Assembly: GCF_000003195.3 (NCBI RefSeq)
Contig: NC_012873.2
Span: forward strand, 66,039,615-66,103,614
From: Sorghum bicolor
Lineage: Eukaryota; Streptophyta; Magnoliopsida; Poales; Poaceae
Reading direction: 5' to 3'
DNA length: 64,000 nucleotides
The position numbers were made by a program, and so were the translations under genes. This document shows positions 11,492 to 24,331 of the stretch, one piece after another. The notes below the pieces were generated by a model. The model saw only the letters and a program-made list of their open reading frames with translations. It had not been told where the DNA came from and searched no databases. Numbering within the stretch: the first letter of the stretch is position 1; the number at the start of each line of letters is the position of its first letter.

Positions 11492-12789
11492 TATTTTAGG
11501 TCCTTTAACTTTCGTAAAAATCTTATTTTCATCTTTAAACTTCAAAATCAAGTAAAATACATCTCTCAACTTTTAAAACCGTGTATATTACATCCCTATC
11601 ATGGTTATAAGCGGTTTTGAAGGCAGTTTTGTCCTTTTTTAATTTATTTCAGCTGAATCTTTGTAAATCATAGTAAATCACATAAAATTTATAAAATAGT
11701 ATATCTGATTTTGTTGGACTCCAAACATATAATATAGTATGTTTTAGTATATAATTTTTGTTATAGCTTTAGATATGTGTTTCGTGAAATTAATTAGAAT
11801 AATTCATAGCTAAAGTTTCTATGATCTAATTGTGATGAATTTTTTATGTTGAGCTAATTATTGTACGTTTGAACTGTGGTAAAAATTTCATACCCATTCG
11901 ATCATTTGTAACTTAGTTATAAATTTATTAAGATTTAACAAGTATAAACCTAAATAAATCTATAACTAAGTAATACATGATCCGATGAGTATGAAATTTT
12001 TACTACAACTCAAGCATGGAATAATTAGCCCACCATATAAATTTCATCACAACTGGACCATAGAAACTGTAGCTATAATTATTCTAATTAATTAGATAAA
12101 AGCATATATCTAGAGCTGCAGCAAAAACTTTGTAATAAAGCATACAATATTATATATTTATATGTATACATATCTGAAGTTCAATAAAATTAAATTTTCT
12201 ATTTTATAATTTTTATGTGATTTACTATGTTTTTTTTCAAAAAATCGCCAAAATAAATAAAAAGAAAAGGACAAAACCGCCTTCGAAACCAGTTCAAAGA
12301 TGGAAGAGCATCCCCAACTGTTTTGCATATGGCCTTTGCATTCTTGTATTTGCAAAAAAGTCTTAAAAACACTTATCTAATGGTTTGACAAATGGGATTT
12401 GCATTTTTATTAACTTGGCAAATGCTAAAGAAGGACTCGCATATATGCAAGCCGAGCCGACACTTGGCATTGCGACTTCACGCGATTTCCATCGCCCCCG
12501 CGCATGCTCTGGTGCTCAATTTTTTTTTTGTAAAGTGAAAAATTATGTGGATCCACAAATTCATTTTTTTGCAAAGTGGAAAATGTCAAACTATTGGAGA
12601 TCGACTCTTTTTATATTTGACATATTTATTTAGGATTTGATAAACTCCCTCATTTGCCAAATGAAATATGCAAAATGGTTGAAGATGCTCTAATGTGTAC
12701 AGTTTTAAAAGTTAAGAGATGTATTTTATCTGATTTTAGAGTTTAAGGATGAAAAACAGATTTTCACAAAAATCGAAGGACCTAAAGTG
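11492..12789. mobile_element. 1.3-kb foldback (long inverted repeat) element
   Basis: The left arm (about 11492-11935) and right arm (about 11945-12789) are imperfect reverse complements almost to the centre. Examples are TTTAGGTCCTTTAACTTTCG against CGAAGGACCTAAA, GTAAATCACATAAAATTTAT against ATTTTTATGTGATTTAC, and CTTAGTTATAAATTTATT against AATAAATCTATAACTAAG. The loop is only a few bases. The right arm is longer because a MITE (12306-12690) has inserted into it. There is no long open frame and I could not identify a clear target duplication. Confidence 0.85.
12306..12690. mobile_element. MITE nested in the right arm of the foldback element
   Basis: The ends GAGCATCCCCAACTG(TTTTGCATA) and (TATGCAAAA)TGGTTGAAGATGCTC are inverted repeats. 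The element is flanked by GAA and TAA, compatible with a mutated TAA duplication. It has no counterpart in the left arm of the foldback, so it arrived later. Confidence 0.85.
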
Positions 12790-13138
12790 GACTCAGGAAT
12801 GGGTATCTTCAGATTCATCGACTCCAACAGCCCAGATAAAGCTTATATGTATAGATACCTCAAGTAGTAAAAAGCAGGATCTTCGGCAGCACAGGAACTT
12901 GCTACAGTACACCGAAATGAAAGAGACGCAGCTAAAAGGGGGGCATGATTACATTACATTATTGCAAGTGATATGCAGTTTTTTAGTAGACTATTGTGGT
13001 CCAAATAATAATAGTAATAATAATCTACAGGAAACACGGTAGTTCTAGCAAAATTTTGATCGTAGTGAAACCTGACCATTTCGAGTTCCATCCTTGGAAT
13101 CGGGTGGTAGACTCTGCAGACAGAAACTGTCCAAGAGC

Positions 13139-16100
13139 TTAGTAGTTTTCTGCAATCCTTTTCACGGACGAATAGGTCCCCAGGGCAGCACTGATGACGC
13201 CCAATATTATGATACCAATGCTTGCAATTACCTGAAATTGGAGATTGAGAAGTAACCATATCAGCAACCGACCAAGTTTGCAAAATTGCTACCGTAAGAA
13301 TACTTCCACCAGATCATCAGAGATCTCCAGTTGATAGCCTGTGAACAAGTTGACGATAACTGCAATTTGAAGATCATTTACCTGTGAACAAGTTGCTTTA
13401 TTCTGTGCGATCTTCAGGAAGCACAAGGCTGGCATTATGACTGCCTGTAATTATGGAAGGTATACACTCGTTAATTAATCACATTATATTTCCTCAAAAA
13501 AAATTAATCACATTATATAATAAAATACGATGTATCTATCATCCATGCCTCTTTCTAGGCCACAAATGAAATAACAATGCATTGTATATCAGAAAGTTCT
13601 GTCTGATAGCTTTGTACGAGGCTGTTAAGTGTTAACTGTAATAATCAAACAATGCATGGTACGTCAAGAAAAGAACCCAAACAATACTATTATTTGTCTT
13701 ATATTAAAAAAATACTCCCTCCATTCCAAATTATAAGTCAATCCAAGAATTTTGGAGAGTCAAAACATCTCAAGTTTGACCAAAATTATAGAAAAGAATA
13801 CAAAGTTTTGTGGCATCAAATAGATATACTATGGAAATATAATTAATGAAGAACCTAATGATACTTAGTTGATATCATAAATGTTATTATCCTACCATAT
13901 AAATTTGGTCAAACTTGAGATGCTTTGACTCTCCAAGATTCTTAGAATGACTTATAATTTGAGATGGAGGGAGTACTATTATTTCTCATGAAACGGTTCA
14001 CATTTTCACAGGTACCACGTATATGCAAGTTAGGAAACTTAGATATGAAGAACAAGTGTTCTTATGATTCCAGCATAGCAACCTTTATCTCAACAAGTTT
14101 AAAACTTCGTACGTAGTCTCACAGTCAGCTCAGTACAGTGATAACAAGTTAATGAAAAAAGAGATGACTTACCACAAGTATACTAAGAAGAGATCCAATG
14201 AGCGCCATCACAAGACCTGAAACACGAAGCAGATAGTTCAGAAATGCAGGGGTTCAGTCAAGACAGTAAACTGAGTTCCCATTTGAAGTATAGAATTTAA
14301 AGTTGCTTAAGTTGAATTAAAATTAAAGTATGCTCAAGAAAGCACAATCTGGTTTAATTTTACTGTACTTGTAAAAAGTCTGTATACACTAATGTCATAC
14401 ACTATACTGCAAATTTTCAGGAAAAACACAAGTAAAGAGTGATGTGGGATGCACAATTCAGTATATTGGGTGCATGCTTACCAAAGAACGGCAGAAGAAA
14501 CGCAATGCATACAGTTGATGCAACAAGGGCAGTCCTCAGTATTATAGAGCATGATGTTTCATTCAAAAAGCCTTCAGGACGCAACTCTTCTAAACTTCGA
14601 GCTAATGGGTTTAACAACAAGGCATATCTGATTGAATTAAGGATGAAGAAATTCCACAAGGAGTTAGAACAATTAAAATCAAAATGTTATCGTAGAAAAC
14701 TGAAATTTTGAGGTTTTGATGATAAGGATACTTGGTGAAAGGGTTGATCACCTGAAAACATACAAAAACATTACCGAGTAATATAAAGAAAAGAGTTAAG
14801 ACAATTCGTTTAAAAAGGCAATATAAAGAAAATATTTCTGGAATTTGAGAAAGTAAACTTAGGTCTGGATGCAGTTGTTACCGTGGTCCATAGTGCAACT
14901 TTTGAGGCAACTGAATGCTTTGGAAGGTTTAAAGTGATTTGTGATAAAGTGTTCTCTCCAAACATGAGAAAGCCAATGACAGCAAAAGAGCCATACATTG
15001 CTGTGCAAATTGCGAAACTGCAAAATACCATCACACCTTGAGAAAAATCATTATTCAGTAACAAGGTAAACGAAACAGGAATGAGGCCAAACATACCATA
15101 TGAACAGTGCCTTAGGGAACTTGGAGCGATCAGACATTGACTGGTAGATATTTGGAAATACTGAATGCCCGGAGTAGCAAAATCCATAAATACCAATGGC
15201 AAAGGGCATGCCACTCCAGTTTACTACCTTCCCAGTTGAATGGAAGCCAATACCATCAGTAGCACCGACTAAACCAACGGACAGGAATACGAGAAGAGTT
15301 GCAAACACACCACCCGCTGCATGCATAATAATAACTAGTTAAAACAATTCAGAGTCACTTGATCCTTATTTTAATATTATAATAATACTGTGCAAAAATA
15401 AACAAACTATCAGCAGTCAGACCTGAAAGGTATGAGAGCACTCGAAGATCTCGCAGCCATACTGTTGGCAAGACTAAAATAGCAGTTATCACTCCGAAAA
15501 AATGCTTCCCATCAACATGAATCCCAAGCCAATCAAAACCAGCTTTAGGAAAAATTGATGTGAGGTTATCGCCCTCCAAAATAATGAATTCCACACAATA
15601 TGTCTGCAGCGAATAAATAACATGATAAAAAGAAAACTTAGTCCTGTGTTTGGTCTCCAATAAACACTTAACGACCATGGAAGGTACTTACATATAGCTC
15701 GGTGTACAAAATAATCTGCACGAAAAATAATCATCAGTTAGTTTTTCTTCTCTACAAATCAAAAAGTTTAGAAAACATCTCATGCATGAAACAGAAACAA
15801 AGAGGGATGCAAATTTTTGTAGCCTTGAGATGCCAATGGTCGTTGACTAGGTCTCTACATCAGTATTTACAATGAATCTACATCAGTATTTCAAAAAAGA
15901 AAAAAAAAGACTAAGGAGTTTGACTAGGTCTCTATTTTTGCCAAACTGCAACCATTCAGATACTGAAGTGATCAAGGTTAGGTGCAGGTCGTTGACAATC
16001 AATACAACGGTAGCCCATGCAATGAAAGCGTGTTAATGGGGAAACAAGATCGATAGTTGTTTGTAGGTATTGTGACATGTAACTTCCGGTAGGTGCACAG

Positions 16101-18469
16101 GCATGTCTACGGACTCTTGAAAGATAGTCCTAAGCTACTTCCCCCAGCTAAAGATACCAAAACTTACAGATATCAACAGTCGGCCAATTCTTCCGAATGC
16201 AGCCTCCCCAATGTCTGGATAACTTGAGATACCATCTTTGCTCTCAAAACAATGTTTCAGAAGAATTCCAGTATAACAGCAAACGATGGCAAAACATGCT
16301 AGAACTGCAAGGCCAGTCCATCCAGCTTCATGAATTGTAAACGGGGTGGAAAGAAGGCCAACACCAGCAAGTACATTAATCCCTGACAAATAACGAAAAG
16401 AAATATGTATCAAACATGTTCAATATAGCAAGTAAGGTGAACACTTTTGTATTCAAAAGATGGTACCGTTGAAGACTGTTTGTGTCACACTGCACCCTTG
16501 ACTAATGTAGATTTCTCCCGTGTGTTGCAATTGAAATGAGACTCTCTCATCTCTTATTGAACTAAGGGTTTTCGGCAAGTTTTTGACAGAATCTTGCTTT
16601 CCATCAGCCTTGTCCGATACTAGAGGCAACTTCAGGTCAGAGCCCAGACCACTACGACCAAGATCAAGGAGTGAGTATTTGCTTGTAGAAGGGCCCAAGT
16701 AACCAAAGCTCGGTGATGCAGCGATTGTGTAGGTGTCAGTTGTTTCCCTGAAAAACAAAGCATATCGTGATCACATTATCTGTACACATTGATCCACGAA
16801 TAAACTTGTAGCATAACAGCCAGTGTTCATTAATTAAATATGATCACCACTAGATGACAACAGATACAGAAATCGTGCAATGTCGTGCATCAACCAGCAA
16901 GAACGCAACCTCAATCAATAAATCTAAAACGATTGATTTGGTACAGTAGGACCGTTACATGCATCATCTGTTTTCAGATGCCAAGAGAAGCCAAATATGT
17001 CTTTTACATCCCCTCTGGGTCATGCCGTATGTACTTTTTTAGAATAACAGGGACTAAACTCCAGTCCACTGCATAAAACTCATGACAAAATAATAAGTCA
17101 ACAGACAACAGTGGTAGTAGAAACAATGCATGAACCTGTGGTCATCATGCTTATTGGCGTGACGCCTCAATTTTGGAACTTGCAGCGTTCAGAGCACCTC
17201 CCGCTCCCAAGTGTGCATTCTAGTGTATTCCGATTAGACGTGAAAAGGAAGCCTCAGGAAAAATACCAACGAAACACGTGTGAATGTTCAATCTGCGGCG
17301 GAACCATCCATCCGTTCCACATCCCGTCCCAATCACGAAATTGATGATTCCACCAGGCCCACTAATCAACATAGAACTTTACTCTCTCGGTCCCAAATAT
17401 TAAAAAAAAAAGTTCAAAGACACTGGTCCAGTTGCTTCAATAAGTTTTCTTCTTCGTGTCCCTCGGTCCCAAATATTAAAAAAAATGTGCAAAGACACGG
17501 GTCCAGTTGCTTCAATAAGTTTTCTTCTTCGTGTGGAGCGTGTTTTTTCTTTTAGGACATTTCTTTTTTCTAGAAAACGAACCCTAGAAATGGAATCTGT
17601 ATTTTTCCAGTGACCATTTTTCTACCTACTAATACAATGAAACTGTACTCTCCTGTGTGTTTGAGAAAAATAAAAATATAATTCTCACTTTTTTGACGAG
17701 TTAAATAATTTTGAGTTTGACTAAATAAATATATAAAAGATACTAATATCTATGATACTATATTCTCTTTAGAAAGCATAAAGTTCTAGTTTCAGGCGTT
17801 GAATTAAATGAAAACTATTCCATAATTTGACTGAACACTAATTGGATTATATTTTTTCAGGAGTAGGAAGTACCAAATAAGTATTATTAATTATGGTACA
17901 TTTTTTATAAAAAAAATATATTTAGAGATGAAATGTTGACGTCATGTTTTAATTAGTTTGTTTAAATTTTTAACTTGTTTTTAATATAGAATTGTATTTT
18001 TTTTAGACAGAGTACAGTAGAAAACACTGGGAATCAATGAAGCAACCCAGCCGCCGCCATCAGTCCATCTCCATCACCGCAGCCGCTACGCACAGTACTA
18101 ACTACAGTCTACAGATAATAAATACTAATAAAAAGTAGTAAACAGAACAGATTGCTGATAATAATTGATTACTCTGTAAACAGAAAGCCGCGTACGTAAG
18201 CGGCGATCGAGCAAGGAATGGCAACAGCGCACGCACCTGTAGCTCTGCGGCCACTTTTGAGACTGGAAGGAGCGCGGCGAACCGACGCCGTCGCCGTCGC
18301 GGTGCCGCTCCTCGTCATCGTCGTCATCGTCCTCCCCGCGGTCCTCCTCGGAATCGCCGCAGTCCTCGAAGCTGCGGCGCGGGCTCTCCTCGATGCCTCC
18401 ATCCTCCAGCAACATCTCCTCCTCTTCCTTCTCCTGCTCCTGCTCCTTCCGGGGCTTCTCCGGCGCCAT
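13139..18469 (-). CDS. AVT1-type vacuolar amino acid transporter, copy A
   Basis: Twelve exons on the minus strand: 18469-18237, 16747-16467, 16382-16168, 15715-15692, 15603-15423, 15316-15097, 15017-14882, 14751-14732, 14627-14482, 14216-14173, 13444-13382 and 13231-13139. All introns are GT-AG, phases agree, and the product is about 551 residues. Exons 4 (24 nt, IILYTELY) and 8 (20 nt, VINPFTK) are microexons. The N-terminal 170 residues are acidic, Ser-rich and probably cytosolic. The AAAP-family membrane core starts at [17 protein letters not shown] and runs through [13 protein letters not shown], the [17 protein letters not shown] signature and [18 protein letters not shown] to the last helices in exons 10-12. 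AVT1 proteins are proton-coupled amino acid carriers of the vacuolar membrane; the substrate here is unknown. Its closest relative in the window is the copy at 27318-30562. I chose the start from the open frame of exon 1, which has no better upstream ATG. Confidence 0.93.
13715..13973. mobile_element. Stowaway-like MITE in an intron of AVT1 copy A
   Basis: The ends CTCCCTCCATTCCAAATTAT and ATAATTTGAGATGGAGGGAG are flanked by TA (13713-13714 and 13974-13975). The element lies in the intron between exons 11 and 10 of the transporter. AVT1 copy B lacks it in the matching intron, so it inserted after the duplication. The arms AGTCAAAACATCTCAAGTTTG / CAAACTTGAGATGCTTTGACT extend the hairpin. Confidence 0.92.
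17386..17537. repeat. Tandem duplication, two units of about 76 bp, in intron 1 of AVT1 copy A
   Basis: Two adjacent near-identical units begin at 17386 and 17462 (CTCGGTCCCAAATATTAAAA) and share GGTCCAGTTGCTTCAATAAG and TTTTCTTCTTCGTGT. They differ in poly-A length and a few substitutions. Both lie in the first intron. Confidence 0.88.
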
Positions 18470-20330
18470 CTCCGATCGCCGCCCGCCTCTCTCTCTCTTT
18501 GACGAGTTTCGCAGTCGTCACAACTGGCCCGCGCGCAGCGTGGATCGGAATTGCGTGGCGAAGGCGAGCGAGGGACGGTTCCGGAAGAGACGAGCGGAGC
18601 AGGGGGAAGGCTTTTAATGGCCACGCGACAGACAGGATTGGAGCCGCGCCGGATGGGGATGGGATCGCGCGTCGCGACAAGGCGGCCAGCCAGAGGAGAG
18701 GCGCGTCCTGCTCACTGCTCGCTGCTCGGACCTCGGAAGGAGGCGGTGGGTGGGCCCGCGGGGACACGAGGGACGCCAGTACGCCACCCGGCCGCTCCTA
18801 GCTCCTGTGTCACCGGCATGTGGGCCAGGGGAGCACGTGGCGCCGCCAAACGTAACGTCCGGAGATGGGGGGGGAGAGAGAGAGAGGCGTGGTGGGGGTC
18901 GCGGCGGTTCCGGCCATTTTGCTCGCTCTGATTGGCTCGGCGGCTCAGCGCGGCCGTGCTGTATGGCGGTAAAAACTTTGGGCAAGTTTCTGGAGTTGCG
19001 CTGGCTTGGCTGGCGCCTGGCGGGTCATCAAGATACGCATGGCCTAATCGAATTATGGTGCTGGGCCTCAGATTCTTCGGCCCGACTGCTGTTTCGGCCC
19101 GTCTTCGACGTGTGAAAACTTTCTGATTTACTCCGTAGTATTATGCAAAAAAAGATTTATTTATTTATTTTTGTTCGAGTCATGGAATGAGTTCACCTTG
19201 TCTAACCGGACAGAACAGATTTATTATACTGTACTAGTACTACACATCTCCAGAGGCAGTCACTCGTGTTCAAAAATATCTACTGGATGGGGGCTTGATC
19301 GACGGTGCACCGGGGTTTTATTTGACGAACGAACGCCCCCTGCCTCCGGCAAAAGGAATATAGCGGGGCGATCGATCGATCTGCCACACATGTCTAAATG
19401 ACGAAATAAACGATATCTCTAGGACCAGGACGCGTCGTGGAGCTGCAAGTGCAGGTCCGGGACAAGAAGCCGGCAGCTGGCCTTGGCGGGGGGCGCGGGG
19501 CTCTCTAGCTCGCTCCATCTTCCATGATGCGGCCCTGCGGGGGCGCGGCGTCGGCGATCGCGTGGGTTTTCTAGATTATCTCGCCGATCACGATCGAGTG
19601 GAGGGTAGTGGGTAGATATTTACACATGCTAGCTAGGGCTACGTAGGGCAAGCCAGGATTCTCCGATTCTGGGCAGTGGGAGCAAGACTCCAAAAATGGC
19701 CCAATCTAGAAAGCCTCTCTCGTCGGAGGACCTGCTGTAACGGGTAAGCAACTTGCTTTCTCTTGAATGAAATGAAATGGTGGTGAGATCAGATCACCGC
19801 CATGCATGCTATGTAGTATAGCTATAGTATCTATCGCAGTCTATTCACTAGGCCGATTAGTTATGGATGAAAATATTGTTCATTAGTTTGTTGTAAAAAA
19901 ACATAATTGAATGACGGATAAATTCAATAAATAATTTCAAGGGAACAAGATGGGGGCTGCCACGTTCTGCGTCACATACATTACTCGCTCATCCGCCGCA
20001 CCCGCCGCCGGTTGGTCGGTCGGTTCGTGCATATGCATGCGCTGGAAGTGACTCAGCGTCAGCGGTGGGCGCGCGTAACTGGCCCGGTGGTACACACTGA
20101 CACACGGATATGAGTATCTGACACGCGGGTGGATTAATTACTTAATTAGATTTTTTGTGACACTTAATTAGCTGTGGAGTTTTCAATTTGGTTTGCCGCC
20201 TGATACGACGAGAATACGATACAATAGCCAATAGGCAACCGGGTGATTAGGAGGCGTGTAATGCAAGGGTCTGCGTCTGTAAGAGACGTGTTTGGAATTT
20301 TACCGTCGGTTGAAGCTAGTATCTGCTTTA

Positions 20331-20562
20331 CTTCCAAATTTTTTTTTAAAATAGGAATAGTAGCATTTTCGTTTGTATTTGACAAATATTGTCCAATTAT
20401 GGACTAACTAGGCTCAAAAGATTCGTCTCGCTAATTCCGACCAAACTGTACAATTAGTTTTTATTTTCATCTATATTTAATACTTCATGCATACGTCTAA
20501 AGATTCGATGTGACGAAGAATCTGAAAAATTTTGCAAAATTTTTCAGGAACTAAACAAAGCC
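20331..20562. mobile_element. GGCCTTGTTTAG-family MITE, inverted and left-truncated
   Basis: The right end AACTAAACAAAGCC is the inverse of the family terminus. The inner segments GATTCGTCTCGCTAATTCCG and TAGTTTTTATTTTCATCTAT match the other copies in reverse orientation. The opposite terminus has decayed into a poly-T/A stretch, so the left boundary is approximate. Confidence 0.78.
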
Positions 20563-21048
20563 TTGGAAGACGCAGACGAGTCCTAGCTGGCTACCACAAT
20601 TCCATTCTTACGGTCCTTCAGTAGTTTTGAATCTAGCGAACGATACATGCCGGTCGCCCACCCTCCTTCCCCCTCCTCCACTTCTCTTTCTGCTTGACGT
20701 CATATGAAAAAAAGCAAAACATTTATTTCAAATTACTATAACTTTTAAATGATGTATCTATTTTTAATTCCGTCTACACCGGTGTGTTCAACGTGACGAG
20801 ACGAACAAAACTAGACCCTACTTCTGTATGTTTCGAAGATTTTTATTTTTCTAGTAGCAATTTATTTATATTAACTTGTAACATATAAGTTATATTGCTA
20901 ATTTATTCTGCTAAGTTATGCTGCTAACCTATTATGCTAAGTTGTATTGTATAACTTATGTTTGTGTATAATAATTGTGTAACTTTCTATATACACTAGC
21001 GTATTAGTTGTGTAACTTATATACATAGGTTGTATTGAGTAAATTATG

Positions 21049-21194
21049 TCTCCCTCTATTTCCAATTATAAAATGTTTTGATATTTCTACATATATTGAT
21101 TTTGTTATGTATATACATATATAGTTGTGTCTAGATACATAGTAAATTCAATTTAGAAAAGTCAATATGCCTTATAATTTGAAATAGTGGGAGT
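21049..21194. mobile_element. Short Stowaway-like MITE
   Basis: CTCCCTCTATTTCCAATTAT at the left and ATAATTTGAAATAGTGGGAG at the right are imperfect inverted repeats of the Stowaway type, next to TA on the right and TGT on the left. The left target site is therefore eroded. Non-coding. Confidence 0.8.
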
Positions 21195-21985
21195 AAACTT
21201 ATGTACATAAGTTATATAGTATAACTTTTTTGAGAATGTTGAGTTATTCCTCGAACTTATATTATCTAGAAACACTGCTAAGTTAGTACTGTTAAGTTTA
21301 TCGTGAACGTTATGCTTTTTAATTTCGTTTTATAAGTTATGAGCACATGCTTCTTAAAAAAATATAAAAAAAATTAAAGGACAGGTGATCTCGCAAAAGA
21401 AAGTGAAAAAAAAATCGAATGCCTTAAAAGAGAAAGAGAAACCATTATTGTTCTGTCAAAAATAAAAAGTAACATATACACTTTTCAAAAAAAGAAAAAA
21501 ATTTGTTGTCGGAAATTGACCGCTGATTTCGTTTTCGCTGAACATTCGGAAATAGCGTCGCTGAGCTACTGTGGAAGCATTATCTTCCACGTCGGCAACG
21601 CTGTCTTGCAGTTTACTAGACGAAATCTTATCCGGAGAAGGTCGCCCCGGGCGTCAAATAAAGTCCATCAGGCATCAGGCCGAGCGGCCCATGTCCTTAA
21701 TTGACCCAGCCCAGGAAGGCAAACAGCCCCACTCCATAGATCGGCCGAGGTATTTTAGGCCTACTTTTTGGAAGCGAAATTCATCATGGTTGAAAACGGT
21801 CATGTCAGGGACGAGAATGGAGGGGAGATGGTAAAAGAGCAAGGATATGAAGAATCCCACTCCCACGGTGTTTTTTTTTTTTTTGCATAAAACATGTGTG
21901 CGCCATGAAGTCGTGGGGCCCGTGGCGTGCCAGGTTGGATGAAGTGGTGTCGCGTGGAAGATGTGGATCAAGACACTATTACATA

Positions 21986-22227
21986 GTCTTGTTTAGTTCA
22001 CTCTGAAAACCAAAAAGTTTTCAAGGTTCTCCGTCACATCGAATCTTGTGTCACATGCATGAAACATTAAATATAGACAAAAATAAAAACTAATTACACA
22101 GTTTAGCTGTAAATTACGAGACGAATTTTTTAATCCTAGTTAATCCATGATTAGATAATATTTGTCACAAACAAACGAAAGTGCTACAGTACTAAAAACT
22201 TTTTATTTTTCAGAACTAAACAAGGCC
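21986..22227. mobile_element. GGCCTTGTTTAG-family Tourist-like MITE
   Basis: The left end is GTCTTGTTTAGTTCACTC and the right end is GAACTAAACAAGGCC, with ATA beside both ends. Shared internal blocks are TAAATATAGACAAAAATAAA and AACAAACGAAAGTGCTACAG. No coding capacity. Confidence 0.87.
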
Positions 22228-23153
22228 ATAAATGATTTTGCAAGACAGTGCGATGACGCCCGTCTCTTCGTCCAACGTCTCGGAAAATAGATTTAAGATG
22301 GTCATGAGGTATCTTAACTTCTTAATTCAATCGTCTCGAAAAATTGATTTACCGATGTCCCTCACCCTCCCTCCCTCGCAGATCCACGACGACAGGGTCT
22401 ACGGCGACCTCCTCTTGCAGTGGCGGCACAGTTGTGGCAAACTCCTCGACGGTGGCGGCCATGCATGAGGATCGAGATCCGGCGACGGTGGGCTGGCCCC
22501 CTCCACCTCTGGTGACGGCGGGTGAGATCCAGGAGGCGCAAGGAGTCTTGATCTAGTGGGTAGGGCCATGGCGATAGCAATGGGTTCGGTTGGCCCGTAA
22601 AAAGCTACTAGCTGATTTTTCGGTTAGCACCAATTAGGCCGCTGTGAACTTTTTTAAAATAAATACTCATTTTCAAAATAGCTTTAAGGGTAAAGTTGTT
22701 TTTATTCCTTTTATAAAGACATTAGTTGGGATAAAGCTGAAAGAAGTAGTCTCTCTCATTTCTCTTTCTCATCCATGCATAAAATTATTGGTGAAACTAT
22801 TTTGGCAAACAGTTTTTTTTCCAAAACACCTTAGCTTCAACTAAAAAGTTGCTTATGAAGCTGTTTTTTTTAAAAAAAGGTTTTACTAGTGAAGCTGAAT
22901 TGTACCCAACAGAATCTTAATTGGCTTTGTTATCCCTTCTCTCCGCTGCATAATAAAGATACCAAATCAAGAAGTAGCACTTTAAAAAAAGACACCGAAT
23001 TCATTTGTCCTTAACTAAGAGTTACCATCAAAATTGTGAACTGGCGAAACCATCGTCTTGTACTGCTCAGAGCAAAACTATGATACTGACTCTTCAGTCA
23101 TAAGCCACCCTTGATCGAGATTCACATAATTTACATTATGTGAATGCTGAGAA

Positions 23154-23819
23154 TAAAGATGGCAATCTTTACCTAAAACCTGATGGGTAATTACCTCATT
23201 AGGGTAAGGATGTAGCTATTTTTTTTCCTATGGGTAAAATAATGAAAAAAAAAGCTTTACCCAGCGGGTAAGGGTATGAGACTGCATTGCCCATACCTGT
23301 TAACCCATGGGTAATTTTAACCCGATTCAATAAGTTAAAATCATAGGTCAAAATCACCATACACAGGTCAAGCCTAATAAAAATCATATATAATGCTGTC
23401 AAACCCTAGGCCCTCACCCATCCACTCACTCCCCTTTCCCCTATCTCCTTGCGGCGGCCGCACAGTACGAGAACTTGTGAATTTTGCCACTTGATATCTA
23501 GTAATGATGGATTTATCTATTAGATTACTTGATCAGGTGTTCATGGAGCTTGTATATTTAATGATTTTATTAATACTTGTGATGCTTTTGCTGAAATTAG
23601 GAGCATGAAATATTTAAATATGTATTTATTTTTTGTAAGTATTCTTGGAATTATGGGTAAGGATAACCCATGGGTTACCCGTTACCCGCGTGGATAAGGG
23701 TATGGAAAAAAACTCTTACCCGTGCACAGGTATGGGTAAATTAGCGAGTAAAATATTTTTTCGTGGGTAAAGGTATAGATAGCATATACCCAACGGGTAA
23801 TTACGCATTGCCATCTTTA
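23154..23819. mobile_element. Non-autonomous hAT-type transposon, 666 bp
   Basis: The termini TAAAGATGGCAAT and ATTGCCATCTTTA are perfect 13-bp inverted repeats. Both sides carry the same 8-bp direct repeat GCTGAGAA (23146-23153 and 23820-23827), the target-duplication length of hAT elements. The interior is rich in ACCCATGGGTA and ACCCGCGGGTA-type palindromic motifs near both ends, typical of subterminal transposase-binding repeats. It encodes no transposase, so it depends on a partner elsewhere. Confidence 0.93.
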
Positions 23820-24003
23820 GCTGAGAAGCAAGCCGCTTTCCAGATAACAATGTATTGTGTCCAGGCGCAAGAGCATCCTTCTTCCTCAAAACTATCACAA
23901 GCGTTGAGCAGTGCGAAGCTCATCTTCACTTGCGCCCCTCGCTAACAAAATCATCCAAGTGGATATGCAACTATGTATACTAATTGGGTGCCATCAAAGT
24001 CTA

Positions 24004-24005
24004 CC

Positions 24006-24036
<31 letters not shown>

Positions 24037-24043
24037 AAAAAAG
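24004..24043. repeat. Poly-C run followed by poly-A run
   Basis: About 22 consecutive C residues pass directly into about 17 A residues. The minus strand is therefore a long G tract that could form a G-quadruplex. The length may be unreliable because homopolymers are error-prone in sequencing. Confidence 0.9.
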
Positions 24044-24331
24044 AGGAAGAAGAATTCCATGATCAGTCTCGGTACAAATTGACCAGCGAGGGCAAATGAG
24101 AAAACCTATGCTTTTGCACTGTTCAACTTCATGCTACTTCATCAAGAACAAAGTTAATTGGATTGAACATCCAACAGTAACTTCCATCGGATGGTATTTT
24201 CTCAGATTCTGAACACCTCAGCAGCTGACCAACTCCATTGAAATCCGCACAAGACACTTCGGGAAGTTAAAATCCAGTACTGTTTTTACTGAAGAAAGAC
24301 CATCAACTCCATTTTCATGATTGCCGGCAGG

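Larger units (their letters stand above)
4918..13138. other. Intergenic region between SMAX1-like and AVT1 copy A
   Basis: No gene is recognised. About 4918-5300 is the SMAX1-like promoter and 5' UTR. The rest holds nested MITEs (5966-6450 and 8155-8951), a GT/GA microsatellite near 9.7 kb and a 1.3-kb foldback element at 11.5-12.8 kb. At 5541-5660 there is a GATGATAATAAAGG/GGGGATCC-type fragment that may be a decayed hAT end. About 12.9-13.1 kb is probably 3' UTR of the transporter gene. Several 60-130 codon open frames occur here but match nothing and lack coding bias. Confidence 0.6.
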
